In this document: positions 7,799-16,910 of the stretch, piece by piece | How the letters are laid out: each line of letters begins with the position of its first letter | How positions within the stretch are numbered: the stretch's first letter is position 1 | Assembly: GCF_937873615.1 (NCBI RefSeq) | Contig: NZ_CALMYP010000004.1 | Location: 1 to 64,000 of the forward strand | Direction of reading: 5' to 3' | DNA: 64,000 nucleotides | Origin: an uncultured Paracoccus sp. | GTDB taxonomy: Bacteria; Pseudomonadota; Alphaproteobacteria; Rhodobacterales; Rhodobacteraceae | Notes under the pieces: generated by a model | The model's database searches: none | What the model was told of the DNA's origin: nothing | What the model saw: only the letters and a program-made list of their open reading frames with translations | Position numbers and translations under genes: made by a program

Positions 7799-8344
7799 AT
7801 GACCCACTGGTACACAGCTGACCTGCATTTTTGCGACGAGGGTATCATGCGATATTTCGGGCGACCGTTCCGCAGCATCACCGAGATGAACAATGCCATG
7901 ATCGACGGCATCGTGGCACGGCTGCGTGAGGGCGATGACCTCTGGGTGCTTGGCGATGTCGCCGATACGGGGGCAGGTGGCGAAGAGCTTGCCCGAACCT
8001 TGATCGAGCGCCTGCCGGGTCGAGCGCACCTTGTTCGCGGCAACCATGACGATACCCGCGTCACCGCCCTGCCATGGACCAGCCAGCATGAGCTGATCGA
8101 GCTGCGTGACGGACCGGAATGCTTCGTGCTCTGCCACTACCCGCTGCTGTCATGGAATGGCGCACGGCAGGGGGCAATACAACTCTTCGGCCATGTTCAT
8201 GACCGCTGGCCGGGCTCCGACCGGCAGGTCAATGTCGGGGTCGACCTCTGGGGTTTTCGACCCGTCACCGGCACTGAGGCGGTCATCAGGGCCGCAGGGC
8301 AGAAGCCGCTGAAGGTCGCGGATTGGATCGGGGGGGTGGGGTAA
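7799..8344 (+). CDS. Metallophosphoesterase
   Basis: 181 residues behind a strong ribosome-binding site (AAGGAGG, 7 bp before the ATG). All calcineurin-like metal motifs are present in order: DLHF (D-x-H), LGDVAD, RGNHDD, CHYP, and FGHVH. Short stand-alone proteins of this type hydrolyse phosphodiesters or phosphomonoesters; the substrate is unknown. It is the last gene of the recombinase-led run, 39 bp after the HhH protein, so the pair may act together on nucleic acid ends. That pairing is an inference from position only. Confidence 0.85.
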   Translation: MTHWYTADLHFCDEGIMRYFGRPFRSITEMNNAMIDGIVARLREGDDLWVLGDVADTGAGGEELARTLIERLPGRAHLVRGNHDDTRVTALPWTSQHELIELRDGPECFVLCHYPLLSWNGARQGAIQLFGHVHDRWPGSDRQVNVGVDLWGFRPVTGTEAVIRAAGQKPLKVADWIGGVG

Positions 8345-8830
8345 TCGTGTAGCCAGGACCTGCTTGCAGGGGCTTTGGTGCTGGCGGTTCCGCGATATCA
8401 TTACAGGTAATGACAATAAAGTTATGTCATGCCGTAACGCGCTGCATCCGAACCCACCATCATCCGCAAAGCCTCGGGCGTCCCGGTCACCACCCCGAGA
8501 CAAGGGAAACGGGTGTGGTCCTGTCGACAAATTCCAGCGCCTCGCGAACGGTGGTGATTCTGGTCAGTCAGGCAGGGTTTTGGGCCGCAGCGCATTCTGC
8601 ACGGTCCCGTCGACGCCGACATTCATGACAGTCTGCGCGCACCTTGTCTCAGGGGCAAAGACCAACCGTGATCGCAGGCGAGGGCAAAAGCCCTCGGTCG
8701 TCGAGGGACATGTCCAGACTCAGCCAGTGACGGCCAACGCAATCCAGAAAAATAAGTGGGGTGAAATGTGGGTCTGAATAAAGTGATCTGGTAACAATGC
8801 GCTGATTTTCAATAATAAATACGGATATTC
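8345..8830. other. Intergenic stretch with unexplained palindromes
   Basis: About 485 bp between the metallophosphoesterase and tRNA-Ser. Frames on both strands are short and patchy, and none has family features. The stretch may contain decayed coding remnants. Two inverted repeats lie near its left end and are listed separately. It forms the boundary between accessory and core DNA. Confidence 0.4.
8398..8430. repeat. Two adjacent inverted repeats, operator-like
   Basis: TCATTAC-AG-GTAATGA (8398-8413) is a perfect palindrome with 7-bp arms. It overlaps a second inverted repeat ATGACA-N9-TGTCAT (8410-8430). The AT-rich dyads look like regulator-binding sites, but no gene starts nearby on either strand. 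They may be all that remains of a promoter whose gene was lost. Confidence 0.5.
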
Positions 8831-8920
8831 TGGCGGAGGAGGTGGGATTCGAACCCACGGTAGGCTTCCACCTACGTCGGTTTTCAAGACCGGTGCATTA
8901 GACCACTCTGCCACTCCTCC
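8831..8920 (-). tRNA. tRNA-Ser (anticodon UGA)
   Basis: A 90-nt class II tRNA with the CCA encoded. The acceptor stem pairs GGAGGAG with CTCCTCC. The anticodon loop CTTGAAA gives UGA (8884-8886). A long variable arm and the T-loop GGTTCGAATCC are present. The accessory region begins immediately beyond its 3' end (below 8831), as expected when integrases target tRNA 3' ends. Confidence 0.95.
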
Positions 8921-9019
8921 GACCTGCATCGCCTACCCTGCGGTGGCATTATCTGCAAGCCCGGCTTGCCGCCCGGCGCGCGCTTCGCTACGACAGGTCG
9001 AACCGACAGGAGGCGCGCC

Positions 9020-10249
9020 ATGAACGAACGCATCAACTCGCTCAGCCAGGGGCCGGACGAACAGGGCCGCTTCGGCATTTTTGGTGGTCGTTTCGTGTCT
9101 GAAACGCTGATGCCGCTGATCCTCGATCTGCAGGCGGAATACGAGCGCGCCAAGACCGATCCGGCCTTCAAGGCCGAGATGGACGATCTCTGGGCGCATT
9201 ATGTCGGCCGGCCGAGCCCGCTCTATTTCGCGCCGCGCCTGACCGAGGAACTGGGCGGCGCGAAGATCTATCTCAAGCGCGAGGAGCTGAACCATACCGG
9301 CAGCCACAAGATCAACAATGTGCTGGGCCAGATCCTGCTGGCGCGGCGCATGGGCAAGACCCGGATCATCGCCGAAACCGGGGCCGGCCAGCACGGCGTG
9401 GCCACGGCCACCGTCTGCGCGCGTTTCGGGCTGAAATGCATTGTCTATATGGGTGCGACCGATGTCGAGCGCCAGGCGCCGAACGTCTTCCGGATGCGGC
9501 TTCTTGGGGCCGAGGTGGTGCCGGTCACCTCGGGCAAGGGGACGCTGAAGGACGCGATGAACGACGCTCTGCGCGACTGGGTGACCAATGTGCGCGACAC
9601 GTTCTACTGCATCGGCACGGTGGCCGGCCCGCATCCCTATCCGGCCATGGTGCGCGATTTTCAGTCGATCATCGGGCGCGAGACGAAGCAGCAGATGATG
9701 CGCGCCGAGGGCCGTCTGCCCGACAGCGTCATCGCCTGCATCGGCGGCGGCTCGAACGCGATGGGGCTGTTTCATCCCTTCATCGACGACCCCGAGGTCC
9801 GCATCATCGGGGTCGAGGCCGGCGGTCACGGTGTCGATGAGAGGATGGAGCATTGCGCCTCGCTGACCGGCGGTAGGCCGGGCGTGCTGCATGGCAACCG
9901 CACCTATCTGTTGCAGGACGAGCAGGGCCAGATCCTCGACGGGCATTCGATCAGCGCCGGGCTCGATTACCCGGGCATCGGGCCGGAACATGCCTGGCTG
10001 CACGATCAGGGCCGGGCCGAATATGTCTATGTCACCGACCAGGAGGCGCTTGGCGCCTTCCAGCTTCTGTGCCGGACCGAGGGCATCATTCCGGCGCTGG
10101 AGCCGAGCCACGCGCTCGCCCATGTCCAGAAGATCGCCCCCGACCTGCCGAAGGATCACCTGATGGTGGTGAACCTGTCGGGGCGCGGCGACAAGGACAT
10201 CTTTACTGTCGCCAAGCATCTGGGGGTGGAGATCAATACCGGCGGCTGA
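9020..10249 (+). CDS. trpB: Tryptophan synthase beta subunit
   Basis: 409 residues, the standard TrpB length. The start is fixed by AGGAGG six bases before the ATG. Visible are the PLP lysine in HTGSHKINN, the [10 protein letters not shown] substrate loop, the PLP-phosphate loop GGGSNAMG, and the C-terminal NLSGRGDKD. It catalyses condensation of indole and serine in tryptophan synthesis, normally as a complex with TrpA. No trpA or trpF is visible in the window; upstream is tRNA-Ser and then accessory DNA. The nos genes converge on it from downstream. Confidence 0.97.
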   Translation: MNERINSLSQGPDEQGRFGIFGGRFVSETLMPLILDLQAEYERAKTDPAFKAEMDDLWAHYVGRPSPLYFAPRLTEELGGAKIYLKREELNHTGSHKINNVLGQILLARRMGKTRIIAETGAGQHGVATATVCARFGLKCIVYMGATDVERQAPNVFRMRLLGAEVVPVTSGKGTLKDAMNDALRDWVTNVRDTFYCIGTVAGPHPYPAMVRDFQSIIGRETKQQMMRAEGRLPDSVIACIGGGSNAMGLFHPFIDDPEVRIIGVEAGGHGVDERMEHCASLTGGRPGVLHGNRTYLLQDEQGQILDGHSISAGLDYPGIGPEHAWLHDQGRAEYVYVTDQEALGAFQLLCRTEGIIPALEPSHALAHVQKIAPDLPKDHLMVVNLSGRGDKDIFTVAKHLGVEINTGG

Positions 10250-10417
10250 GGCTGAGCTTGCAGCCGTTCCGGATGCGCCCGTGACGGCGGCGAGCCGCCC
10301 CAAACACAGGATTTCAAATCCCGCATTCGTTGCGGTCAGCGTATCTCGCATGAGTGCCCATCTGCCGCTTGTCAGCAGCCTGGCTTCAATACTCTTGCGA
10401 CAGCTGGCCTGCCAGAT

Positions 10418-11344
10418 TTACCCCACCGCAGGATGCAAAGCTTCGATACTGGTATCGGGGAATTGCCTGACCAGTGCAGCCACTTCGGCCCGGCCCTGCA
10501 TCAGGCAGGCGGCGGTCGACAGCGCATCAGCCAGGCCCGCGCGCGGGGCGCTGATGCTGACCAGATCGAAAGCCGCGCGGGCCGGCAGGCCGCTTGCGGG
10601 GTCGAGGATATGGCCCTGCAGGCCCGCCGCGTCGAAGACCGTTCCGCGTGGCGAGGAACTGGCAAGCGCGCGGTCCTGCAGTTTCAGCCCTGTGCCATCG
10701 CTCAGCGTGACCGGCCAGGCCGTGCCGTCCGGGGTCTGGCCGCGCGCCACGATCTCGCCGGTATCGACCAGCACGGCACCCAAACCCTCGGCCCGCAGCA
10801 GGTCGGCCACGCGGTCGGCGATCACGCCCTGCGCCACCCCGTTCAGCGTCAGCGCCATGCCGGGCCTAGCCAGCCGGATCGCCCCGGGCGAGGTCGTCAC
10901 ACCGTTCCAGCCGGTCAGCTTGCGCGCTGCCGCCAGCCGGGCCGGGTCGGGGGCGTGACCGGCCGCCCAGGCCTCGGCATGGGCCTGCCAGACCGGCTGC
11001 ACCGTCGGATCGAAGCGCCCGCCGCTGGCCCGGTTCACGCGCCCGCAGAGGCTGAGGCAGTCGAGCAACTCGAAAGGCGGCGTGTCCAGATGCCCGTCGC
11101 GATTCAGCCGCGCCAGTGCGCTGTCGGGGCGATAGAGGCTGAAGACATCTTCCAGCCGGTCGATCTCGGCCAAAGCCAGCCCGATCAGCCGGTCGGCCTC
11201 CGGGTGGTCGAGCGCGATGGTGGCGGCGGCGCCAAGTGCCACGCCGTGCCATTGCCGCAGGCGCAGTGGCGCGGCACCGGCTGGGGTGGCAAGGGCAAGC
11301 GTGCTCGCGGCGGCGGTGATGGTCAGGAAACGGCGGCGGTTCAT
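10418..11344 (-). CDS. nosX: NosX, FAD:protein FMN transferase (ApbE family)
   Basis: 308 residues with a Tat-like leader MNRRRFLTITAAAS, so it is exported. It carries the ApbE hallmarks: the GGRFDPTVQPVW block, the flavin-binding LTLNGVAQGVIADRVADLL region, and the C-terminal HILDPASGLPA and ADALSTAACLM. NosX attaches FMN to the periplasmic domain of NosR, keeping electron flow to N2O reductase. It is the last gene of the cluster. Its ATG overlaps the nosL stop by 4 nt (ATGA, 11341-11344). Confidence 0.93.
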   Translation of the reverse strand: MNRRRFLTITAAASTLALATPAGAAPLRLRQWHGVALGAAATIALDHPEADRLIGLALAEIDRLEDVFSLYRPDSALARLNRDGHLDTPPFELLDCLSLCGRVNRASGGRFDPTVQPVWQAHAEAWAAGHAPDPARLAAARKLTGWNGVTTSPGAIRLARPGMALTLNGVAQGVIADRVADLLRAEGLGAVLVDTGEIVARGQTPDGTAWPVTLSDGTGLKLQDRALASSSPRGTVFDAAGLQGHILDPASGLPARAAFDLVSISAPRAGLADALSTAACLMQGRAEVAALVRQFPDTSIEALHPAVG

Positions 11345-11916
11345 GGCTTCGACTCCGCAGGCTGGGAAAGGGCGCGCAGGCGGGCGGCATAATCCTCCGG
11401 CCCGGCATCGGTTGTTGTGGTTGCGGGCTTGTCGGCGGCCTCAAGCACCGCGCTGTCGGGGATCTCGGCCAGCGTCATGACCTGCCCGCCATATTCGGCG
11501 GCAAAGGCCTCGGCCCTGGCCTTGTCCGAGAAGGGCACCGTCTCGCTGGCCCCCATCCCGCCGGCGCGGGTGGAGCCGACGACGAAGACCGCATCCTCCA
11601 GCGCTACCCAGTTCTCGGTGCCGGGTTCCTCCCAACTGGGGGCCTTGGCCATGTCGCTGACATAGATGGCGGTGATCTCGGCCTCCTGCTCGGGCATGCG
11701 CTGATAGGCGATGGCGTCGCGGGCCTGACTGAAGAACAGCGGGAACAGCATGTCCTTCAGATGCACCTGCCCCTTCGGGCCGGGATGTTCCAGCACGTTC
11801 ATCTGGCAGTAATAGCCGACCGCCTCCGAGGTCATGGCGACCGGCTCGGGCACCTCGGACTCGGTGCGGCAGGCGGAGAGCAGGATCAGCGCGGCCACGG
11901 GGATGAGGCGCTTCAT
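11341..11916 (-). CDS. nosL: NosL, copper-binding lipoprotein
   Basis: 191 residues. The signal peptide ends in a lipobox LLSAC (Cys16), so the mature protein is a membrane-anchored lipoprotein. The conserved EAVGYYCQMNVLEHPGPKGQ segment contains the Cys and Met that bind Cu(I). NosL delivers copper for CuZ assembly in NosZ together with NosDFY. The C-terminal 40 residues are an extra low-complexity tail. Start and stop overlap nosY and nosX by 4 nt each, so the three are translationally coupled. Confidence 0.93.
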   Translation of the reverse strand: MKRLIPVAALILLSACRTESEVPEPVAMTSEAVGYYCQMNVLEHPGPKGQVHLKDMLFPLFFSQARDAIAYQRMPEQEAEITAIYVSDMAKAPSWEEPGTENWVALEDAVFVVGSTRAGGMGASETVPFSDKARAEAFAAEYGGQVMTLAEIPDSAVLEAADKPATTTTDAGPEDYAARLRALSQPAESKP

Positions 11917-12734
11917 GGCTGCACCCTGCGGAAACCCAGCCAGGCGAGGGCGAAGGCCAGGACCGGCCAGATCGCCAGCGAGCCGAGCGTTGCCAGCGCC
12001 GGCACCGTCTTGGCGGCGGCACCGAGGCCCGAGGCCGCCGCCGTCGCCTGACTGGCGGACAGGTTGAACAGCCGGAAGGCATCGGCCGGATTGGCCAGAA
12101 GCGCCACCGGCAGCCCCTGTCGGGTCAGCGCCCCGCCATCGTCGGCGACAACGGCGGCCAGCAGCGCCAGATCGTAAAGCACCACAGCCCCGACCCAAAG
12201 CGCGATGGCCAGACCCGCCGCCCCCGATGGCCGCCCGGCCAGCGAGGACAGCGCATAACCGGCCCCGAGGAAGGTGATGCCCAGAAGCACCGAACTCCAT
12301 CCCAGGCGCCACAGCGCCGGCAGACCGGCGATGGCGGAACGGTCGCCGACCAAGGCGACCAGGGCTGCCAGCCCATAACCGGCCAGCAGCGCCAGCGTAA
12401 GCACCGCGATATGGGCCAGAAGCTTGCCCGCCAGTGCCTCGGCGCGCGAGACCGGATAGGTCAGAAGCAGCGACAGGGTGCCGCGCTCGACCTCGCCGGC
12501 GATGGCGTCGAAGGACAGAAGCAGCGCGATCAGCGGTACCACATAGACGGCAAGGCTGGTCAGGCTGGCGACGACGACCGACAGCCGGTCGGCGGCAAGC
12601 GCGCCGCTGGGGGCCGATCCCGCCGCCGTCAGGACAAGGGCGAAGATCATCATCAGAACCGCCGAAACGGTGATCCAGCGGTTGCGGCGGGCGATGCGGA
12701 ACTCGGTTCCGGCGATGGTCAGGATGCGGTTCAT
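11913..12734 (-). CDS. nosY: NosY, ABC transporter permease
   Basis: 273 residues with about six hydrophobic segments, beginning MNRILTIAGTEFRIARRNRW. It matches the ABC-2-type permease of the NosDFY complex. With the ATPase NosF and periplasmic NosD it forms the machine needed to mature the CuZ site of N2O reductase. It overlaps nosF by 4 nt upstream (12731-12734) and nosL by 4 nt downstream. Confidence 0.94.
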   Translation of the reverse strand: MNRILTIAGTEFRIARRNRWITVSAVLMMIFALVLTAAGSAPSGALAADRLSVVVASLTSLAVYVVPLIALLLSFDAIAGEVERGTLSLLLTYPVSRAEALAGKLLAHIAVLTLALLAGYGLAALVALVGDRSAIAGLPALWRLGWSSVLLGITFLGAGYALSSLAGRPSGAAGLAIALWVGAVVLYDLALLAAVVADDGGALTRQGLPVALLANPADAFRLFNLSASQATAAASGLGAAAKTVPALATLGSLAIWPVLAFALAWLGFRRVQP

Positions 12735-13669
12735 GCGGCTTCTGCCTGTTCTGCCCGTTCGGCGGGCGTGGTGGCACCGGGCGTCTGGCTGAAATGGGTG
12801 TAGATGTCTTCGAGGCTGGGCGGCGCGATCTCGATATCGCTGACCTGCGGGCCGAGCGCGGCGATACGGGCCAGAAAACCCATCTTCTCGGCCACCGGGA
12901 TATGCAGATGCCCGCGCCCGTCCTGCCAGATGGCATCGGCGGGAAGGGCCGCGCGCAGCACGGCTGCCGACTCCGGGGCAGGGGTCACGGTCACCGACAA
13001 AGGCAGGCCGGCGCGGGCGCGCAGATCGGCCATGCTGCCGGCGGCGACGATGCGGCCGCGCGACAGGATCACCAGCCGGTCGGTCCGCGCCTCGACCTCG
13101 GTCAGCGCGTGCGAGGACAGCAGCACCGAGGCCCCGGCATGGGCCAGATCGTCGATCAGCGCATAGAATTCGCGCCGCGAGACCGGATCGAGGCCCGAGG
13201 TCGGCTCGTCCAGCACCATCAGCGCCGGCTGGCCGATCAGCGCCTGCGCCAGCCCGACGCGCTGCCGCATCCCCTTGGAATAGGTGCCGATCCGGCGGTC
13301 GGCGGCATGTGCAAGACCGACGCGGTCCAGCAACTCGCCGGCCTGCGAGGCCGGCTGGCCGCGCAGACGCAGGTAATGGCGCACCAGTTCGCGCCCGGTC
13401 AGCGCGGCGTGAAAGGCGGCGTTTTCCGGCAGATAGGCGGTCATGCGCCGGGCGGCGGCGCTGCCGGGGGCGGCCCCCTCGACCGAGACGGTGCCGGCAT
13501 CGAAACCGATCAGCCCCAGCACGATCTTCATCAGCGTCGATTTGCCGGCGCCGTTATGGCCCAGAAGCGCCACCCGCTCTCCGGGGGCGACATCGAGCGA
13601 GACATCGGTCAGGGCATGGACCTCGCCGTAGCGCTTAGTGAGCTGTGAGAGGGTCAATCGGGGCGTCAT
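12731..13669 (-). CDS. nosF: NosF, ABC transporter ATPase
   Basis: 312 residues. It shows Walker A GHNGAGKST, the signature YSKGMRQRV, Walker B LMVLDEPT with the following SGLDP D-loop, and the H-switch LLSSHAL. The last 80 residues are an extra accessory domain usual in NosF. The ATG at 13669 lies inside the end of nosD (35-bp overlap), giving tight coupling. It powers NosDFY in CuZ maturation of NosZ. Confidence 0.95.
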   Translation of the reverse strand: MTPRLTLSQLTKRYGEVHALTDVSLDVAPGERVALLGHNGAGKSTLMKIVLGLIGFDAGTVSVEGAAPGSAAARRMTAYLPENAAFHAALTGRELVRHYLRLRGQPASQAGELLDRVGLAHAADRRIGTYSKGMRQRVGLAQALIGQPALMVLDEPTSGLDPVSRREFYALIDDLAHAGASVLLSSHALTEVEARTDRLVILSRGRIVAAGSMADLRARAGLPLSVTVTPAPESAAVLRAALPADAIWQDGRGHLHIPVAEKMGFLARIAALGPQVSDIEIAPPSLEDIYTHFSQTPGATTPAERAEQAEAA

Positions 13670-14957
13670 CGTAACCTTCTTGCAGCCAGGCCGGCTGCGC
13701 TTCGGCGGCCATGGCGGCCACATCTTCGGGAATCGCGATCTCGGGGGCGGCGGTCAGCGGGAAGCTGTCGACCACGCCGCCCGGCAGGGTCGCGGGGAAG
13801 CTGGACTGGGCCCAGCGGATCAGTTGCACGGCGGGCGAGCCGATCAGCGCGCCGGCGGCGGGCTGCGACCACAGGATGCGGTCCATCAGGTCATTGGGGC
13901 GGAACGGGCTGTCGGCGATGCCGTCGCCGTTCAAATCGAAGGCCGGGTGGTCGGACCAGTAATTGCCGCGCCCGTCGAGGCTCCATTCCACATCGCGGGA
14001 GCCTACGTATTTCACCTGCTCGCGATTGCCGATGAAGGCATTGCCGGTGATGGCATTGCGCTCGGATCCGGCGGTGAAATGGATGCCGATATCGCAGCCC
14101 TCGAAACGGTTGTTGGCGATCAGGTTCTTGTGGGCGTTATAGATGAAGGTGCATTTCTCGGTCCCGCCGGCCACCAGATTGCCGACCACGTCAGAGCTGT
14201 TGGCAAAGTTCAGCATCACCCCGTGGCTGCGATCCTTCAGCGAGATATTGTTCAGAACCTTCACCCGGTCCGAATACATGATCGCATAGCCGAGGTGATT
14301 GCCGACCGAGACATTGCCCGAGACCTCGCTGTCATGGGTATACATGTAATGGACGGCAAAGCGCAGGTCGCGGAAAAGATTGTCGCGGAAGACATTCTTG
14401 CGCGAAGTATTGGTGAAGATGCCGTCGCGGCCAAAGCGGATGTCGTTGCCCTCGACCACGGCGCCGGGGGCGTTCCAGACATAGACACCATTGCCGCGAT
14501 CGTTCATGCGCCGGTCCTGCCGGCCGATGATGGTATTGCCGCGCACGATGCTGTCGCGCGCGCCGTGGATATCGACGCCGTAAAGATTGCCCTCGATCCG
14601 GTTATCCTCGACCAGCACGCGGGCAGCCTCTCGGGTCATCAGCACGCCGGAATCGATCTCCTGATGCGAATTGCCCGATCCGGTCAGGGTCAACCCACGG
14701 ATCACCACGTCCTCGCCGGTCACCTTGATGACGGAGCCGGTGCCGCCCGCGTCGATCCGGGCTTCGCCTCGCCCGTCCAGCACCAGCGGCTTGTCGATCA
14801 CCACCGGCCCGCGATGCAGGCCGGGGGAAAGGATCAGCACATCGCCGGGGGCTGCCCCGGCGATGGCTTCGGCCAGCCCTTCGCCCATGGGCACACCCCG
14901 TTCGGCCGCAAAAAGCGGCGAGGAGAGACACAGGCAAAGGGCAAGCGCGCGGATCAT
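13635..14957 (-). CDS. nosD: NosD, periplasmic copper-maturation factor
   Basis: 440 residues. A signal peptide ([19 protein letters not shown]) is followed by a right-handed beta-helix of carbohydrate-binding-like CASH repeats, with the N-x-I and G-N patterns running through residues 70-330. NosD works with NosFY and NosL to insert copper and sulfide into NosZ. The start at 14957 shares one base with the nosZ stop (TGATG). The longer upstream open frame is only a shadow of nosZ. Confidence 0.94.
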   Translation of the reverse strand: MIRALALCLCLSSPLFAAERGVPMGEGLAEAIAGAAPGDVLILSPGLHRGPVVIDKPLVLDGRGEARIDAGGTGSVIKVTGEDVVIRGLTLTGSGNSHQEIDSGVLMTREAARVLVEDNRIEGNLYGVDIHGARDSIVRGNTIIGRQDRRMNDRGNGVYVWNAPGAVVEGNDIRFGRDGIFTNTSRKNVFRDNLFRDLRFAVHYMYTHDSEVSGNVSVGNHLGYAIMYSDRVKVLNNISLKDRSHGVMLNFANSSDVVGNLVAGGTEKCTFIYNAHKNLIANNRFEGCDIGIHFTAGSERNAITGNAFIGNREQVKYVGSRDVEWSLDGRGNYWSDHPAFDLNGDGIADSPFRPNDLMDRILWSQPAAGALIGSPAVQLIRWAQSSFPATLPGGVVDSFPLTAAPEIAIPEDVAAMAAEAQPAWLQEGYDDAPIDPLTAH

Positions 14958-16909
14958 CAGGCCACGGTCGGACGCACGAACATGCGGCCGCGCATCTCCA
15001 TGTGCAGCGCGTGGCAGAACCACTGGCAATAATACCAGTAAACGCCCGGACGCGAGGCCACGAAGGTGACCGAGGATGTCGCCTGCGGACCGATCTCCAT
15101 CGCCACGCCATGATTGCCCATGGTGAAGCCGTGGGTCAGGTCGTCGATATCGTCCAGGTTGGTGACGATCACCGTGACCTCGTCGCCCTGATTCACCTCG
15201 AAGCTGTCCAGTGCGAAGGTCGGCGCCTGCGAGGACATGTAGACGCGCACCTTGGTCGGGTCGTCCTTGTCGCGGATCACCGTGTCCTGCCAGTCGTCCA
15301 GGTCGATCCCGTCGGCCTCGGCCTGTTTGCGGGTATCGGCCCACATCGGGTCCTGACGGTCCCAGACCGACTTGATATTCGCCAGTTTCGAGGCATGGAC
15401 GCCAATCGCGTCATGCGGCTCGGCGAAATTCGGGCCGTCATGGACCACGACCATTTCATCCTTGGAGATGTCGATGAGCTGATCGTTTTCCGGCTTCAGG
15501 GGACCCACGTTCAGGAAGCGGTCCTTCGAGAATTTGGACAGGCAGACCAGCCATTTGCCATCGGCTTCCAGCGTTTCGCCCATGGTCGTCTTCAGGTGAC
15601 CCGGCTGATACTGCACGTCGACCTTGGAAATGATCGGATCGACCGCCTCGCCGTTATGGGCGGCGATGGCCTTCTCGATGTTCCACTTCACCACCTGGCT
15701 GTCGAGGAAGAGCGAGGTGAAGGCATTGCCCGAACCGTCGAAGGCCGTGTGCAGCGGGCCGAGGCCCAGTTCCGGCTGCGCCACGATCACCGATTCCGGT
15801 GCCGCGCCGTCGTTGAACACCGCGTCCAGCTTGGTGACGTCGATGATGGTGACGGTCGGCGACAGCTTGCCGGCGATGCAGAGGTGCTTCTTGTCCGGGG
15901 CCATGTTGCAGCCATGCGGGTTGTTCGGCACCGGAATATAGGTGGTGTATTTCTTGGCCGCGTTTTCCTTGCGCCCGTCGAGGATCTTGACCCCGTTGAG
16001 TTCCTGGAAATCGCCGGCTTCGATCCCGGCCTCGATATTGGCGAGGTTGAAGACGACGACATGGTCGAGCTCGGCCGAGGTCATGTCGGCCTGGCTCATC
16101 CCCATTTCCGAGTTGTAGCTGGTCGAGAAGGCGTATTTGCCCTCGTAATCGGCGTCGGTATTGTCGAGGTTGCCGGTGACGATCACCTGCCAGGCGACCT
16201 GCATGGTCGCGGTATCGACGGCCGTATACAGGTTCACATAGGTCGACGGATCGTCCATGGTCGAGCCGTCGTTGATCAGCGGCGCCTCGTCCTCGCCGTT
16301 GCAGAACAGGTATTTCGACGATGGCACCTTCTGCGGGCGCATCCCGTGGATGGCCTTGGCATTCGGGATTTCCAGGATCTTGTCGCATTTCATCACGTCG
16401 CAGCGGACGCGGGCGACGCGGGTATTGGCCTTGTCCTGCATGAACAGGTACTGGCCGTCATAGGTCCCGTCCGTATAGGACATGTGGACATGGTGCAGGT
16501 CGCCCTGATCGTGCAGTTGCTTGCCGTTGGCCTCAAGATAGGCCTTGGTCTCGGGCAGCATGTTCTCGGTCAGGATCTTGCGCGATTCATTGGTCTGGCC
16601 CCAGCCGGTGGCCGAGCAGCGGTTGAAGACCGGAACCCGCATGAGTTCGCGCATCGAGGGCACGCCGAGGATACGCATCTCGCCGGTCTGGCCCGAGGAC
16701 CAGAAGCCGTAATATTCGTCGAGTTCGCCCGGCTTGAGATGCCAGCTTGCCCCTTCCGAGGCGGTCTGCGCAGCGGCGGGCGTGGCGGCACCGCCGCCGG
16801 CCAGCAGCGCCGTTGCACCGCCCAGACCCATGCCGCCGATGGCGACGCCGCCGGCGGTCGCGCCCAGCAGGCCGCGCCGGCTGATGTTAAGTTTGGTTTC
16901 GTCGGTCAT
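14957..16909 (-). CDS. nosZ: Nitrous oxide reductase, clade I (Tat-exported)
   Basis: 650 residues. The leader contains [12 protein letters not shown], the twin-arginine motif of clade I NosZ. CuZ histidines are visible in [39 protein letters not shown] and AEPHDAIG. The C-terminal cupredoxin domain carries the CuA motif [12 protein letters not shown]. It reduces N2O to N2 in the periplasm as the last step of denitrification. An AAGGAG ribosome-binding site lies within the last codons of nosR, which ends 1 nt upstream. All expected copper ligands appear intact, so the enzyme should be functional. Confidence 0.97.
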   Translation of the reverse strand: MTDETKLNISRRGLLGATAGGVAIGGMGLGGATALLAGGGAATPAAAQTASEGASWHLKPGELDEYYGFWSSGQTGEMRILGVPSMRELMRVPVFNRCSATGWGQTNESRKILTENMLPETKAYLEANGKQLHDQGDLHHVHMSYTDGTYDGQYLFMQDKANTRVARVRCDVMKCDKILEIPNAKAIHGMRPQKVPSSKYLFCNGEDEAPLINDGSTMDDPSTYVNLYTAVDTATMQVAWQVIVTGNLDNTDADYEGKYAFSTSYNSEMGMSQADMTSAELDHVVVFNLANIEAGIEAGDFQELNGVKILDGRKENAAKKYTTYIPVPNNPHGCNMAPDKKHLCIAGKLSPTVTIIDVTKLDAVFNDGAAPESVIVAQPELGLGPLHTAFDGSGNAFTSLFLDSQVVKWNIEKAIAAHNGEAVDPIISKVDVQYQPGHLKTTMGETLEADGKWLVCLSKFSKDRFLNVGPLKPENDQLIDISKDEMVVVHDGPNFAEPHDAIGVHASKLANIKSVWDRQDPMWADTRKQAEADGIDLDDWQDTVIRDKDDPTKVRVYMSSQAPTFALDSFEVNQGDEVTVIVTNLDDIDDLTHGFTMGNHGVAMEIGPQATSSVTFVASRPGVYWYYCQWFCHALHMEMRGRMFVRPTVA

Positions 16910-16910
16910 C

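Noticed and set aside
8720-8929. Minus-strand frame with [11 protein letters not shown]-like sequence
   Set aside because: This is the translation of tRNA-Ser(UGA), a well-known artefact.
10286-10299. GGCGG-CGAG-CCGCC hairpin between trpB and nosX as a terminator
   Set aside because: The stem is only 5 bp and no T-run follows on either strand.
12434-12803. Plus-strand frames opposite nosY and nosF
   Set aside because: They are Arg/Gly-rich shadows without start signals, opposite genes with full motif support.
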